Position numbers and translations under genes: made by a program. The notes under the pieces were generated by a model. That model was not told where the DNA came from and ran no database searches. It saw nothing but the letters and a program-made list of their open reading frames with translations. From Alphaproteobacteria bacterium (GTDB lineage: Bacteria; Pseudomonadota; Alphaproteobacteria; SP197): a DNA stretch of 64,000 bases. Each line of letters opens with the position of its first letter. The first letter of the stretch is position 1. This document shows positions 23,721 through 32,822 of this stretch, piece after piece. The stretch covers positions 1 to 64,000 of the forward strand of contig SHVY01000008.1 in the NCBI GenBank assembly GCA_009694045.1, read 5' to 3'.

Positions 23721-24897
23721 CGGTCGTTTCGTCTCCGGGCCGCGAGGCGGCTCTCTTAGCAGATCGGTCCGCGTCGACCAAGCCGCAAGCGCCCGCCCGC
23801 CCGGCGGCGGCGAGGAAGAACGCCCGGTAGCGGGCGACCTGCCAATCCCAGGCGAGGTCCTCGGGCATCGGGTCCGGCCGCCAGTCGCCGGCCTGGATCA
23901 GGCGTGCCATGTCTTCGGGACCGCGGGCGATCCGGCTCACCAGGTGCGCCACATCGCCCGTCGGGGCGGCGATGACCGGCACGCGCGCCGCCAGCGCCTC
24001 GAACACGACGTTGGGCACGCCGCCTTCCGTGCGCGAGGGGAAGACGACGGCGTCCGCCGCCTGGTAGTACGCCGGCACGTCCGCATGCGGGACGGGCCCG
24101 GCAAGGTGGACGAGTTCAGGGCCGAGGGCCGCGAACTCGGCCACGAACGGCCCTTCCCCAACGATGCAGAATTGGACGGCGCCACCGGCCGCGCCGACCA
24201 GCCGGGCGGCCGCGAGCAGCCGATCGGCGCCCTTGAGGAACGTGAGCCGGCCGACGTAGAGGACCGTTCGCCGATCGGCGGCGAGCCCGAGCCGCCGTTT
24301 CGCCGCCGCACGCTCCGCGGCGCTGGCGGGCCGGAAGGCGCGGACATCGATCGGCTGGGGAAGCACCGCGACCGACCCAGGCGCGCGGCCAGTCCGCGCC
24401 AGCAGCATGGACAGGGACCGCTCGCCGATCGAGACCACGCGATCGCCCCAGCGGTAGGCCGCATCCGCGAGAACCTCATGGATCAGCCAAGCCTTCGCCT
24501 TCGCCACGGGACCCGCGGCCAGGGCCACCTGCTCGTAGCTGTTTCCCGTCATGCGCACGATCGTGGGAACTCCAGCCATGCGCCCGGCCAGGGCCACCGC
24601 CAGCCCCAGGGTCTGCGGCTGGCAGGCGTTCATCAGCAGGTCGGGGCGCTCCCGGCGGCAGTAGGCGCGACATGCCAGGATGCCGGCGAGCGGCTCGAGG
24701 ATCGCCGGACCGGGCGCCCGGTAGGGGAGGATCCGGAAGTGAGCGCGGATGCGGGCGGGCGGGTTCCGGTCGGCGAGCAGAAGATCGCAGTGGAACGTTC
24801 CGTTCAGGATCTCGCCGAGATTGCCGAGGAAGGCGTGGAAGTTGGGCGCGAGCCGCCGGCCGGCGAGCACGCCCAGCCGGGGGAGGTCATCGCCCAT
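23710..24897 (-). CDS. GT4-family glycosyltransferase
   Basis: A 395-residue GT-B enzyme. The donor domain shows TVLYVGRLTFLKGADRLL, FCIVGEGPFVAEF and the conserved segment PSRTEGGVPNVVFEALAA. The start is taken at ATG 24897 (MGDDLPRLGVLAGRRL), which overlaps the end of the deacetylase-like gene; the track start adds seven residues. It would transfer one sugar during repeat-unit assembly on the cytoplasmic face. The C-terminal tail is hydrophilic and overlaps the next gene. Confidence 0.87.
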   Translation of the reverse strand: MGDDLPRLGVLAGRRLAPNFHAFLGNLGEILNGTFHCDLLLADRNPPARIRAHFRILPYRAPGPAILEPLAGILACRAYCRRERPDLLMNACQPQTLGLAVALAGRMAGVPTIVRMTGNSYEQVALAAGPVAKAKAWLIHEVLADAAYRWGDRVVSIGERSLSMLLARTGRAPGSVAVLPQPIDVRAFRPASAAERAAAKRRLGLAADRRTVLYVGRLTFLKGADRLLAAARLVGAAGGAVQFCIVGEGPFVAEFAALGPELVHLAGPVPHADVPAYYQAADAVVFPSRTEGGVPNVVFEALAARVPVIAAPTGDVAHLVSRIARGPEDMARLIQAGDWRPDPMPEDLAWDWQVARYRAFFLAAAGRAGACGLVDADRSAKRAASRPGDETTDAG

Positions 24898-25804
24898 GCG
24901 GCACGAACGTGGCCGCATCGCCGAGGGGCCGGCAGGGGAGACCCGCGAGGTCCCGCAACATCGCCCGCATGAGCCCCGCGCCGCCGGCGATTTCGAGGCA
25001 GGCGGGGTGCAGCAGCAGCGTGGCGAAGCCGGCGCTCAGGAGGCGATCGTCGACTTGCCGCCGGACTCCGTTCCACCACGCATCCGGCGCCGCGCGGGCG
25101 ATCACGATGGGTCGTCGCGGCACCCCCAGTGCGCGGCGCGCCACCTCCCTGGCGGCCTGTGCCAGGTGGCCGCGCCGCCACGGTGGGCGGGCCGCGCGCC
25201 AGGGATGGTCACGCAGCGCCTGCTCGCCCGCCAGCACGTCGGGCCGCAGGTCGCCGTGCGCCATGGTGTCGTGATCGACGTCCGTGTTGATCGGCACCGA
25301 CACCAGGCCCGAGGCGATCCGCTCGATTCGGCCGCGTGCATCGACCGCGTCCGAGACGACGGCCACGTCGGTTCCGGCGAGGACAGACCGGGTGATCGCA
25401 TCGCCGAAGAACGCGTGGGTGCGCCACGCGCGGATGGAACCCTGGGTCGCCTCGCGCAGCGCGCCGAGGGTCCGGGCGACGTCCCTGGCTTGGGCTTCCC
25501 GGGAACCGTAGAACGAGCCCGTGAACCGGTGCCGCAGAGCGTGCCGCCAAGTCGGCCGCAGGCCATTCCAGGTATGTCCACCCACGGCCACGCCCGGGAC
25601 GGCGGCGAGGCGCGCCACCGCGCCCGGGGATTCCCGCGCGCAAAGCCCGGTGAGAAACAGGGTGACGGGCACGCCCGCCTCGGCGGCGAGCCTGGCGAAA
25701 GCTTCGGCGCAGTCGATCTCGGAGCGGGCGCCATGGCGCGCCAGCCACGCCTGATCCCGACCGCCCATGGCGGAATCGTGCACGTCCCCGGTCACGAAGA
25801 TCAA
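24887..25804 (-). CDS. Divergent polysaccharide deacetylase-like protein
   Basis: A 305-residue protein with a CE4/NodB-like outline: FVTGDVHD at the N-terminus in place of TFDDG, VAVGGHTWNGLRP in the position of the H-x3-H motif, and SIRAWRTHAFFGD in the position of the catalytic arginine motif. The second histidine of the metal site is not obvious, so activity is uncertain. No signal peptide is evident, which would fit a cytoplasmic enzyme acting on a lipid-linked intermediate. It follows the Wzz-like gene by nine bases. It could be a deacetylase or an inactive relative. Confidence 0.65.
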   Translation of the reverse strand: MIFVTGDVHDSAMGGRDQAWLARHGARSEIDCAEAFARLAAEAGVPVTLFLTGLCARESPGAVARLAAVPGVAVGGHTWNGLRPTWRHALRHRFTGSFYGSREAQARDVARTLGALREATQGSIRAWRTHAFFGDAITRSVLAGTDVAVVSDAVDARGRIERIASGLVSVPINTDVDHDTMAHGDLRPDVLAGEQALRDHPWRAARPPWRRGHLAQAAREVARRALGVPRRPIVIARAAPDAWWNGVRRQVDDRLLSAGFATLLLHPACLEIAGGAGLMRAMLRDLAGLPCRPLGDAATFVPHGR

Positions 25805-25813
25805 GGACCCGAC

Positions 25814-26824
25814 TCACGCATACCGCACGAGGTCGACGACCAGGATGCCGAGGACGGTGAGGATGGCGCCGCCCAGCACCGCCACGACGAAGATCTTGAA
25901 CGGTTCCGGATAGGTCGGGAGATCGGAGACCGACACGCTGTCCACGAACTTCGCCGCGAACGGCAGGGACGAACTCGCGAGCAGCAACCGCCGCTCCTCG
26001 CTGACCATGGCCGAGAGCATCGCCGTGCGGTGCTCCTGCAGCGTGATCTCCTCCAGTTTCTCGCGGATATAGGCGATCTGTTCGGCGGATCGGGCGATGG
26101 TGCGTTCCTTGATGATCGCATCGGTCTCGTCCAGGACGAGCTGCAGCAACGCCCGGGCGAACGCCGGATCGCGGTAGCTGAACTCGATCACGTACATTCC
26201 GGTGCCGAGCGGATCGCTGACCGTGAACTCCTTGGTCAGGAAGCCGGCGAGAGTCGTCGGCGTCGGGGGGACCCACGACGGCTGACCGACCAGCTCGCGC
26301 AGCCCCATCTGGAGCCGTGCGAGCGGGCTTGCGGGAGGCAGCCAAGCGACGTTCGCAGCGTCCCACCGGGTGGCCATGAGCTGGCGCAGGACGTGGTGTC
26401 GGGTCTCGAGCCGTTGGGCAAGGGTCGCGGAGGTGAGCACCTGGAGGAACTCCGTGAACGCCGGGGCGCTCGAGGACGCGCCAAGATCGAGGCCGAGCTG
26501 GCTCGCGCCCAGGGCGAGGGAGGACAGCGCGCCACCGAGCTTGCTGGTCGACGTGGATTCGGTCGCGGTGACCACGGTGCGCGCGGTATAGAGCGGCGTG
26601 GTCCTCAGCATCCAGCCATAGGCCGCGAGCGCGGCGAGCGCGCTGACCAGACCGATCAACCACCATTTCCGCGCGATGCGGCGCACGAGCGCAAGCAGCG
26701 AGCCCTCCGGCACCGGCACGAGACGGGGCTCGCCCGGCGCGGCGGGCGCAACCGGTGGTGGATCCACCGGAAACGTCGAGGACGGCGCGGCCGCACCAGC
26801 CCCGGGATCGGTTTCCACGTTCAT
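25814..26824 (-). CDS. Wzz-family polysaccharide chain-length/co-polymerase protein
   Basis: A 336-residue membrane protein with the PCP layout: a Pro/Ala-rich cytoplasmic N-terminus, a first membrane helix (WWLIGLVSALAALAAYGW) near residue 80, a periplasmic region with helices (including IAYIREKLEEITLQEH), and a second helix near the C-terminus (IFVVAVLGGAILTVLGILVV) preceded by the Pro-rich motif PTYPEP. It lacks a C-terminal tyrosine kinase domain, and no separate kinase is nearby. It would control the length of the exported glycan together with the divergent Wzy-like protein. ATG 26824 is preferred over the track start. Confidence 0.85.
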   Translation of the reverse strand: MNVETDPGAGAAAPSSTFPVDPPPVAPAAPGEPRLVPVPEGSLLALVRRIARKWWLIGLVSALAALAAYGWMLRTTPLYTARTVVTATESTSTSKLGGALSSLALGASQLGLDLGASSSAPAFTEFLQVLTSATLAQRLETRHHVLRQLMATRWDAANVAWLPPASPLARLQMGLRELVGQPSWVPPTPTTLAGFLTKEFTVSDPLGTGMYVIEFSYRDPAFARALLQLVLDETDAIIKERTIARSAEQIAYIREKLEEITLQEHRTAMLSAMVSEERRLLLASSSLPFAAKFVDSVSVSDLPTYPEPFKIFVVAVLGGAILTVLGILVVDLVRYA

Positions 26825-26895
26825 CGGCGCGCAGACTACGCGCACCGCGGGGTACTTGCCAGCCTCACGCTATGGGGGCACGATCCGATCGGAAC

Positions 26896-28209
26896 ATGAC
26901 CCCCTACCTTCTGCAGCTTTCGCACATCACGGAACCGCAGATCAGCGTCTTCTATGTGCTGTTCGCGTACGGGCTGTTCGGAACCATCCTGGTTGGGGTC
27001 CTCCGCGCATCCGGCGCCGACCGGCGCCAGACCCTCGACTACGTGGTGCTGTTCACGTGGTTCGTCGGCGTAGTCGGGGTCGTCTTCTGGGTGGTCGGGG
27101 CCGTGCGCCTTCCGCCCGACTCGCGGTTCTACTGGCGGGTCGCGACGATGATCTCGAAGGCCGGCTTCTCCGACGCCGCCCTCGATTCGGGATTGATGCG
27201 GGGCCTCTCCAATCTGGGCGTGAACACGTTCCTGCTGTTCGAAGCTGCCGTCGCATCAATTCTTCCACCACGCTATGATATCTTGCAGATCATGAATATT
27301 TTCATCGTCTGCCTGGCAATTTTCGTGCAAGACCGCATTGCTCGCATGATGTTCGGCGCGAAATTTTCATATCTTATACCAATTTTGTTTTTCATTTATT
27401 TCGCCCTATATTGGAGATGCCTGCACAACAACCGGGAACCCCTGGTTCTGCTTTTCCTGGGTCTGTGGATCTGGGGATTGCTCCGCTGGTACGGTGGCGG
27501 CCCGAGATGGGCGCTCGTCGTCGCCGTCCTCGCCGGCATCATGGTCGTCATGCTGCGCGCCGAGAACGTCGTCATCATGATGGCGTTCGTCGCCCTGTAC
27601 GCCCTGGCGACGGCCCGCAGTGCCCTGGTGCTGGTGCCGCGCCTGGCGGTGATCGTGGTGGCGGCGGGGATCGCCGTGGCCATGGCCTTCGAGATCACCT
27701 ACGGCGATCCCCTGCGGGCGGTGAACTTCGCGCGCACATTGCGCATGGATGGGGGCTATTTCCTCGTGCTGCCCGAGCTTGAATCGTATGTCGACGTGCT
27801 GTGGCAGTTCCCGATCAGCCTGTCCTTCTTCCTGGTTCCCATCAAACCGTGGGAGGTGTGGATCGGCGCCGAGTACATCCTGGACTACGTGCATTCGCTC
27901 ACCGCGCTCGCGATCCTCGTTGCCCAGGTGGTGGGGATCCGGCATGCCCTGGTCCACCACCCGCGGCGGCGGATTCTCGCCGTCCTCGCCCTGTCGCTTC
28001 TGGCGATGGCGTGCATCTACTCCCTGCCCGAGGTGTCGGCCGAGTCGGCCGCCCGGCATTCGCTCTTCTGGTATTACGGCTTGATGTTCTTCGCCGCCCT
28101 CGGCGTCGAGCGTACCCGGGTAGGATTGGCGAGGCTCGCCCGCGCCTATCGCAGGGACGGCCGCCTGGGTCCGCTTCCCGCGCCGCAACGGGGGGCGAGG
28201 GGCGCGTGA
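26896..28209 (+). CDS. Multi-pass membrane protein, candidate Wzy-like polysaccharide polymerase
   Basis: A 437-residue protein with roughly ten predicted membrane helices and a short charged C-terminus. No family motif is certain, but position (divergent from Wzz, coupled to a secreted beta-helix protein) and the topology suggest an O-antigen/EPS polymerase. Bases 27280-27420 are clearly AT-richer than the surroundings and encode helices rich in Ile and Phe. ATG 26896 is chosen; an alternative ATG lies 24 bases upstream. Polymerases of this kind diverge so fast that a structure-based comparison would be needed to settle it. Confidence 0.6.
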   Translation: MTPYLLQLSHITEPQISVFYVLFAYGLFGTILVGVLRASGADRRQTLDYVVLFTWFVGVVGVVFWVVGAVRLPPDSRFYWRVATMISKAGFSDAALDSGLMRGLSNLGVNTFLLFEAAVASILPPRYDILQIMNIFIVCLAIFVQDRIARMMFGAKFSYLIPILFFIYFALYWRCLHNNREPLVLLFLGLWIWGLLRWYGGGPRWALVVAVLAGIMVVMLRAENVVIMMAFVALYALATARSALVLVPRLAVIVVAAGIAVAMAFEITYGDPLRAVNFARTLRMDGGYFLVLPELESYVDVLWQFPISLSFFLVPIKPWEVWIGAEYILDYVHSLTALAILVAQVVGIRHALVHHPRRRILAVLALSLLAMACIYSLPEVSAESAARHSLFWYYGLMFFAALGVERTRVGLARLARAYRRDGRLGPLPAPQRGARGA

Positions 28210-29825
28210 CGCTGTCGCGCCGCGGCGCCATGGGCTGGGCGACGGCACTCGGACTCTCGGATCCGATGGCGCCGGCCTCCGCCGCCGCGGACGAGGGAGC
28301 GGAGACGGCGGCGCCGTTCCTCGATGCTCGCGCCTTCGGGCTCAGGGGCGACGGCGTGACCGACGATGGGGCCGCCCTTCAGGCTGCGATCGACTCCCTG
28401 CCCACGGTGCGCGACCAGACCCGATCCGGCGGCGGCACGATTCTGCTGCCGCCGGGCGAGTTCCGCATCGACCGGACGCTGGTGCTCGACCACGGCATCA
28501 CGCTCCGGGGCGCCGGCCACAAGGCGACCGTGCTGGCCGCGTCGCCCGGGCTCGCCGCCCCGATCATCTCCTTCGACCGGGCCGGGCAGCCGCCTTCGGC
28601 GGATCGCATCGTCATCCGCGACCTGTTCGTCCGGGGCGACGGAACGCCTGGCCAGATCGGCATCCTACTGCACAACGTGCACTCCTGGCTCATCGCCGAC
28701 GCCTGGATCGGGTGGTGCGACATCGGCGTGCACCTGGTGGCGACCTGGGTCGGCGAATTCCGCAACGCCCGCGCCACGCGCAACGCGTCGATCGGCCTGA
28801 TGACCGAGAGGAGCGACGACGGCGGGTCGAACCAGATCGTGTTCGGCGCCTCGATCTTCGATCACAACGGGATCGGGATGTCGCTCGACGGATCGCGCTA
28901 CTGCTGGCTGTTCGGGTGCTCGCTCGAGAGCAACGACGTGGGCGGCCTGCGCGTCTCGGACGCGCGCAACATCACCGTGCTCGCCCATTTCGAGGGCAAC
29001 GGTCGGTACAACATCGCCCTGTCGCCGGACGCGGCCGTCGACGGCGCCGCGCGCAACGTCGTCATCACCGGATCGACGCTGTCCATCGCGTCCAAGGACC
29101 GGCGCGTCACCGGGATAGTGATCGGCCGGGCAGAACAGGTCGACATCCGAGGCAACTGGTTCTTCAACCGGCGGACGAACGACGGCTTTGCGACCGGCGT
29201 CGAGCTGGGGAGCCGTGCCCGCGACGTGATGGTGTGCCCACGGTCGAACACGTTCCAGGACGTCGATCGCGCGGTCGCCGTCACCGAGGGCGAGGCGCTG
29301 GCCGCGGCGACCGTCCTCAACGGCGGCGTGCTGCCGCTCAGCCTGTTCGGGAGCTGGTCCGATCTCGCCCGGTTCACGCGCGCGGCGTTCGATCTCGACG
29401 ACCGACACATGGGGCTGGATGTTCTTCTGGATGCCGACGTCGACGGACCCGTGGATTTCGGGGACTTGCCCGCGGGAACCCGGGTGCGTGGCGGACCGGG
29501 CCGCCGGACGCGGACAGTCCGCGTATCGGGCGACCACCTCGGCCCCGACCGCGCGGTCATCGCCCTGCGGCGCGAGGGCCAGGCGGTGGAGAACCTGCGC
29601 GTGGTCCTGGACGGCGCGCCGGAGGGGGCCACGGGAATCCTCCTCGCCGGCCGGGGCCAGGCGGTGTGCGATGTCGAGATCGAGCACGGCGCCCAAACCG
29701 GCGTGCGCGTCGGCTCCGGAGCCGCCCGCGGTGTCCTGCGGGACGTCGCCTGCATCGGTTCCGGACACGCCGTCGAGGATCCCGAGGGCCATGCCGTCCA
29801 GGACAACGTGGTCAGCGAACGCTAA
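28206..29825 (+). CDS. Secreted right-handed beta-helix protein (pectate-lyase-like fold)
   Basis: A 539-residue protein starting at GTG 28206, overlapping the stop of the polymerase gene (GTGA). The N-terminus MTLSRRGAMGWATALG resembles a twin-arginine signal. The mature part opens with DARAFGLRGDGVTDDGAALQAAID, the hallmark of the pectate-lyase superfamily (glycosyl hydrolase 28/epimerase-like), and continues in irregular beta-helix repeats. It may be a periplasmic lyase, hydrolase or epimerase acting on the exported glycan. Catalytic residues were not identified. Confidence 0.8.
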   Translation: MTLSRRGAMGWATALGLSDPMAPASAAADEGAETAAPFLDARAFGLRGDGVTDDGAALQAAIDSLPTVRDQTRSGGGTILLPPGEFRIDRTLVLDHGITLRGAGHKATVLAASPGLAAPIISFDRAGQPPSADRIVIRDLFVRGDGTPGQIGILLHNVHSWLIADAWIGWCDIGVHLVATWVGEFRNARATRNASIGLMTERSDDGGSNQIVFGASIFDHNGIGMSLDGSRYCWLFGCSLESNDVGGLRVSDARNITVLAHFEGNGRYNIALSPDAAVDGAARNVVITGSTLSIASKDRRVTGIVIGRAEQVDIRGNWFFNRRTNDGFATGVELGSRARDVMVCPRSNTFQDVDRAVAVTEGEALAAATVLNGGVLPLSLFGSWSDLARFTRAAFDLDDRHMGLDVLLDADVDGPVDFGDLPAGTRVRGGPGRRTRTVRVSGDHLGPDRAVIALRREGQAVENLRVVLDGAPEGATGILLAGRGQAVCDVEIEHGAQTGVRVGSGAARGVLRDVACIGSGHAVEDPEGHAVQDNVVSER

Positions 29826-31006
29826 CTCCGGCCGGCAAGGTCCCGGTACACGGCCTCGGTCAGCCGCACCGAACCCGCCAGCGCGTGGATCGCGACCGCG
29901 TGGGCGCGCCCCGACCCGACCAAACGCGCGCGGTCGGCGGGGGACAGGGCGGCGAGTTCGGCCAGCGCGTCCGCCATGGCCTGGGAGTCGCCAACGGGGA
30001 CGAGGCGGCCAAACCGTCCTCGCTCCAGGATCTCGGCGGTTCCGCCCACGTCCGTCGCAACGACGGGGAGCCCAGCGAGAAGCCCCTCGACGACGACCAG
30101 GGGGTGTGCCTCGGTCATCGAGGGATGAAGCAGAACGTCCATGCCCGCGAGCAGCCGGGGGACGTCGTTCCGCTGACCAAGGAACCGGACGTCCTCGCCG
30201 AACCCCCCGGCCTGGGCCGCGAGCGTGTCGCGGTCGGGGCCCTCGCCGATCAGGACATAGCGCGCCCGGATGCCGTGATCACGCCGCAGCCGCGCGACCG
30301 CGTCGATGCCGAAGCCCTGGCCCTTGAGCGCCTCGAGGCGGCCGACGGTGACGATCGCGAAGTCTTTGGGGGCGAACCCCAGGTCCCGCCGCACCGCGTC
30401 GCGGCCGTGACCGACGAAGCGGGCGGGATCGATTCCCGTGGGGATCAGGACGATCTTCCGGCGAAACCGCCCGGCCGGGTCCGCCGCCTCGATCACCCGG
30501 TTCGAGACCCCGATCAGGCGATCGAACCCGCGCAGGAAGAGGGCTCGCATGACGACGTCGGCCGGGCCCTGGTTCCACTCGTTGTCGATGTGGATGACGG
30601 TGGGCACCCGACGCCAGGCGCGGCTCAGGAGCGCGACCGTCCGGCTGAGATTCTCGTTGGGGTGGAGCACGTCGGCCCGGAGATCGCCGAGCACCACGGC
30701 CAGACGCCGGCCGGCGCCGAGCACGGCCCACGCCGTCTGTGCCAGGGCCAACGGCCGCCGCGCGAGGTCCCGGCGCCGGACCCTGGGGCAGCGGGCGTTG
30801 ATGTCGCGGACGACGACTTCGACCCCGGCCGCGCGGGCGGCGGCGGCGAGCTCCCCGTCGCTCGAGGTGAGCAGGATGGGTCGGAACAGGGAGCGGTCGA
30901 GGGCCGCCAGCAGCGCGATCCGCGCGATCTGTCCGCCGCCGAGCTGGGAGGCGCCCTGGGCGCCCTCGTCGTAGACGACGATCATAATGTGACAATCCGT
31001 CGTCAA
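29822..31006 (-). CDS. GT4-family glycosyltransferase
   Basis: A 394-residue GT-B enzyme with an N-terminal domain starting IMIVVYDEGAQGASQLGGGQ and a donor domain with FAIVTVGRLEALKGQGFGID, YVLIGEGPDRDTL and PSMTEAHPLVVVEGLLAGLPVV. The track start is a TTG overlapping the stop of the sulfotransferase gene; ATG 30985 is an alternative. Its segment EILERGRFGRLVPVGD is nearly the same as one in the partial GT at the right edge. It is the last gene of the six-gene minus-strand operon from the ABC exporter, and its stop overlaps that of the beta-helix gene. Confidence 0.87.
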   Translation of the reverse strand: MTTDCHIMIVVYDEGAQGASQLGGGQIARIALLAALDRSLFRPILLTSSDGELAAAARAAGVEVVVRDINARCPRVRRRDLARRPLALAQTAWAVLGAGRRLAVVLGDLRADVLHPNENLSRTVALLSRAWRRVPTVIHIDNEWNQGPADVVMRALFLRGFDRLIGVSNRVIEAADPAGRFRRKIVLIPTGIDPARFVGHGRDAVRRDLGFAPKDFAIVTVGRLEALKGQGFGIDAVARLRRDHGIRARYVLIGEGPDRDTLAAQAGGFGEDVRFLGQRNDVPRLLAGMDVLLHPSMTEAHPLVVVEGLLAGLPVVATDVGGTAEILERGRFGRLVPVGDSQAMADALAELAALSPADRARLVGSGRAHAVAIHALAGSVRLTEAVYRDLAGRS

Positions 31007-31866
31007 TCCGGCACCGGTCGGCCATAACCGTTGCGGACCAGGACGGGGCCGGCGACACGCTCGATCTCGGCGATGTCGGCCGGCGACAGCCTGCGATGGC
31101 TCGCCGCGTTCATGTCGCGGATCGGCTCGTCGAGGTCATGGACGGCCCACGAGCGCCCGAACGCCGCGGCATCGAGCGGCAGCAATCCCAGGAAGTCGAA
31201 GATCCTGGCCGAGATCGCCGCCGGATCCGCCGTGAACTCCTCGTAGGTCACCGTGATCGCCCGCTCGACCCCGGCCAAGTGGCGCCGCGCCAGCGCGTCG
31301 CTCGCCGCCCATTGCTCGGCGCAGTACGACAGCGGATAGCCGGACGGGAATTCGTCCCGCCCCCATCGCCACGGCCGTGCCTTCCGCCGCAGGCCTTCCG
31401 CCACGGCATAGCCGTCGCGCACCAGGTAGACAAAGTAGGCCGGCTGGAAGTGCGCCGCCAGGAAGGGGATATGGACGACGTTGGCGACCGACTTCTCGAG
31501 CACGTTCGCCGGCGATCGCGGCAGCCACAGGGACCACTGCCGCTTGATGCGCCGCGCCCGATCGGCTTCGCCGGGCCCGGACTCCAGCCGCATTTCAGCC
31601 TCGCAGCGGCACCACATGCGTGACCACCGCCATCGTTCGGGTGGCGGCAGGGCATCGGTCAAGAACACGCCCTCCTGCGGCAGCGGGGCGATCTCGGGGT
31701 GCGAACCGAGCACCGCGGCGAGCAGCGTCGTGCCCGAGTTGTAGCACCCGAGCACGAAGATCCACCGCTTCGGCTTCGGCACCGATCCGAAGGGCGTCAG
31801 GACACGCTGAACCAGCGGCGAGGTGCGCAGCTTGCGGACGAGCTTCGTGGAAAAGGCTATCGTCAC
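31003..31866 (-). CDS. PAPS-dependent sulfotransferase family protein
   Basis: A 287-residue P-loop-type sulfotransferase. The 5'-phosphosulfate loop is FVLGCYNSGTTLLAAVLG, and a later YLVRDGYAVAEGL resembles the 3'-phosphate-binding segment. It would transfer sulfate from PAPS to a hydroxyl of the glycan or a lipid-linked precursor. The start is GTG 31866, overlapping the stop of the deacetylase gene (GTGA), which is much better than the track start deep inside that gene. It is one of two sulfotransferases in the operon; they are only distantly alike. Confidence 0.8.
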   Translation of the reverse strand: MTIAFSTKLVRKLRTSPLVQRVLTPFGSVPKPKRWIFVLGCYNSGTTLLAAVLGSHPEIAPLPQEGVFLTDALPPPERWRWSRMWCRCEAEMRLESGPGEADRARRIKRQWSLWLPRSPANVLEKSVANVVHIPFLAAHFQPAYFVYLVRDGYAVAEGLRRKARPWRWGRDEFPSGYPLSYCAEQWAASDALARRHLAGVERAITVTYEEFTADPAAISARIFDFLGLLPLDAAAFGRSWAVHDLDEPIRDMNAASHRRLSPADIAEIERVAGPVLVRNGYGRPVPD

Positions 31867-32822
31867 GGGCGCAGCCGGAGGATCGGGGCGGCGAGGACAC
31901 GGGAGCGAAAATCCGCGAGCGAATGTCCCGTGCCGATCGGCACCCTCGGCAACCGAAACGGATCGCCGCGCTTGCCAACATAGCCCGGGATCAGGGTCAG
32001 CGCACCCTCGAAACCGGCCTTTCGGACGGCGAGCGCCGTCCGCGCGTCGACCTCGCCCTTGCCGCCGAACGGAAACGCGAACCAGCGCGAGCGCTTCCCG
32101 GTCCAAGCCTCCAACTGGTCCCTGCCGGCGACGATCTCGCGAACCAGGTCGGCGTCGTCGCACACCGTCAGGCTCGGGTGGTTGACGGTGTGCGCCTCGA
32201 AATCCACCGTGTCCTCGCGCGCCGCCTGCCGCAACCGCGCGACCGACGGGAACAGGCTCGGGCCCGGGTCGCCGGCGATGTCGCTCAGTTGCCGCCGCAG
32301 CCGGGCGAGGCTGGGCGGGCCCGTGGTCCGGAACCTGTGTCTGACGATGCGGCACGCCTCGGCGACATCCCTCGCCCCGACGAGCGCCGCGAGCCGATCG
32401 GGCGCGCGCGCCGCCGCCAGATCCATGAGCACCCACAAGGGCGGCGAGCCATGGTCGGCGACGAAGCCCGTGGTCACGAAGACGGTCGGCCGGATGCCGT
32501 ACCGGAGCATCGCGGGAAGCCCGAGATCGAGCGTGTCGGCGTAGCCGTCATCGAACGTGACGGCGACACGCCAGCGACGCGGCGGCGCGGCGCGCCACTC
32601 GATCAGCGCGCCGAGGGGCACGAACTCGCAGAAGCCCGCGAGCCAATCGAGCTGGCGCTCGAAGTCCTCGACCGGCAGCGCCCGCGCGCTTCCCGGCCCG
32701 GTGTCGTCCGCGCGCAGCCTCAGGCGGTGATAGCACAGCACGGCCTGGCGAGGAGCGACACCCGCAAAGGCAACGTAGGCCGCCGTCGCGCGCGTGACGA
32801 TGCGGCGCCCGATGGACCTCAT
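31863..32822 (-). CDS. Polysaccharide deacetylase (NodB-like, CE4)
   Basis: A 319-residue CE4 enzyme. The catalytic base and metal Asp are in VAVTFDDGYADTLDLG, and the metal histidines in FEAHTVNHPSL; FAFPFGGKGE is a later conserved element. It removes N-acetyl or O-acetyl groups from sugars. ATG 32822 overlaps the stop of the upstream glycosyltransferase (ATGA). A weak hydrophobic N-terminus (AAYVAFAGVA) may be a membrane anchor. In contrast to the divergent copy at 24887, its motifs are intact. Confidence 0.88.
   Translation of the reverse strand: MRSIGRRIVTRATAAYVAFAGVAPRQAVLCYHRLRLRADDTGPGSARALPVEDFERQLDWLAGFCEFVPLGALIEWRAAPPRRWRVAVTFDDGYADTLDLGLPAMLRYGIRPTVFVTTGFVADHGSPPLWVLMDLAAARAPDRLAALVGARDVAEACRIVRHRFRTTGPPSLARLRRQLSDIAGDPGPSLFPSVARLRQAAREDTVDFEAHTVNHPSLTVCDDADLVREIVAGRDQLEAWTGKRSRWFAFPFGGKGEVDARTALAVRKAGFEGALTLIPGYVGKRGDPFRLPRVPIGTGHSLADFRSRVLAAPILRLRP

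Noticed and set aside
21660-23759. 699-residue plus-strand ORF opposite sqdB and the dehydratase gene
   Set aside because: Antisense shadow; both minus-strand genes have intact family motifs across the same bases.
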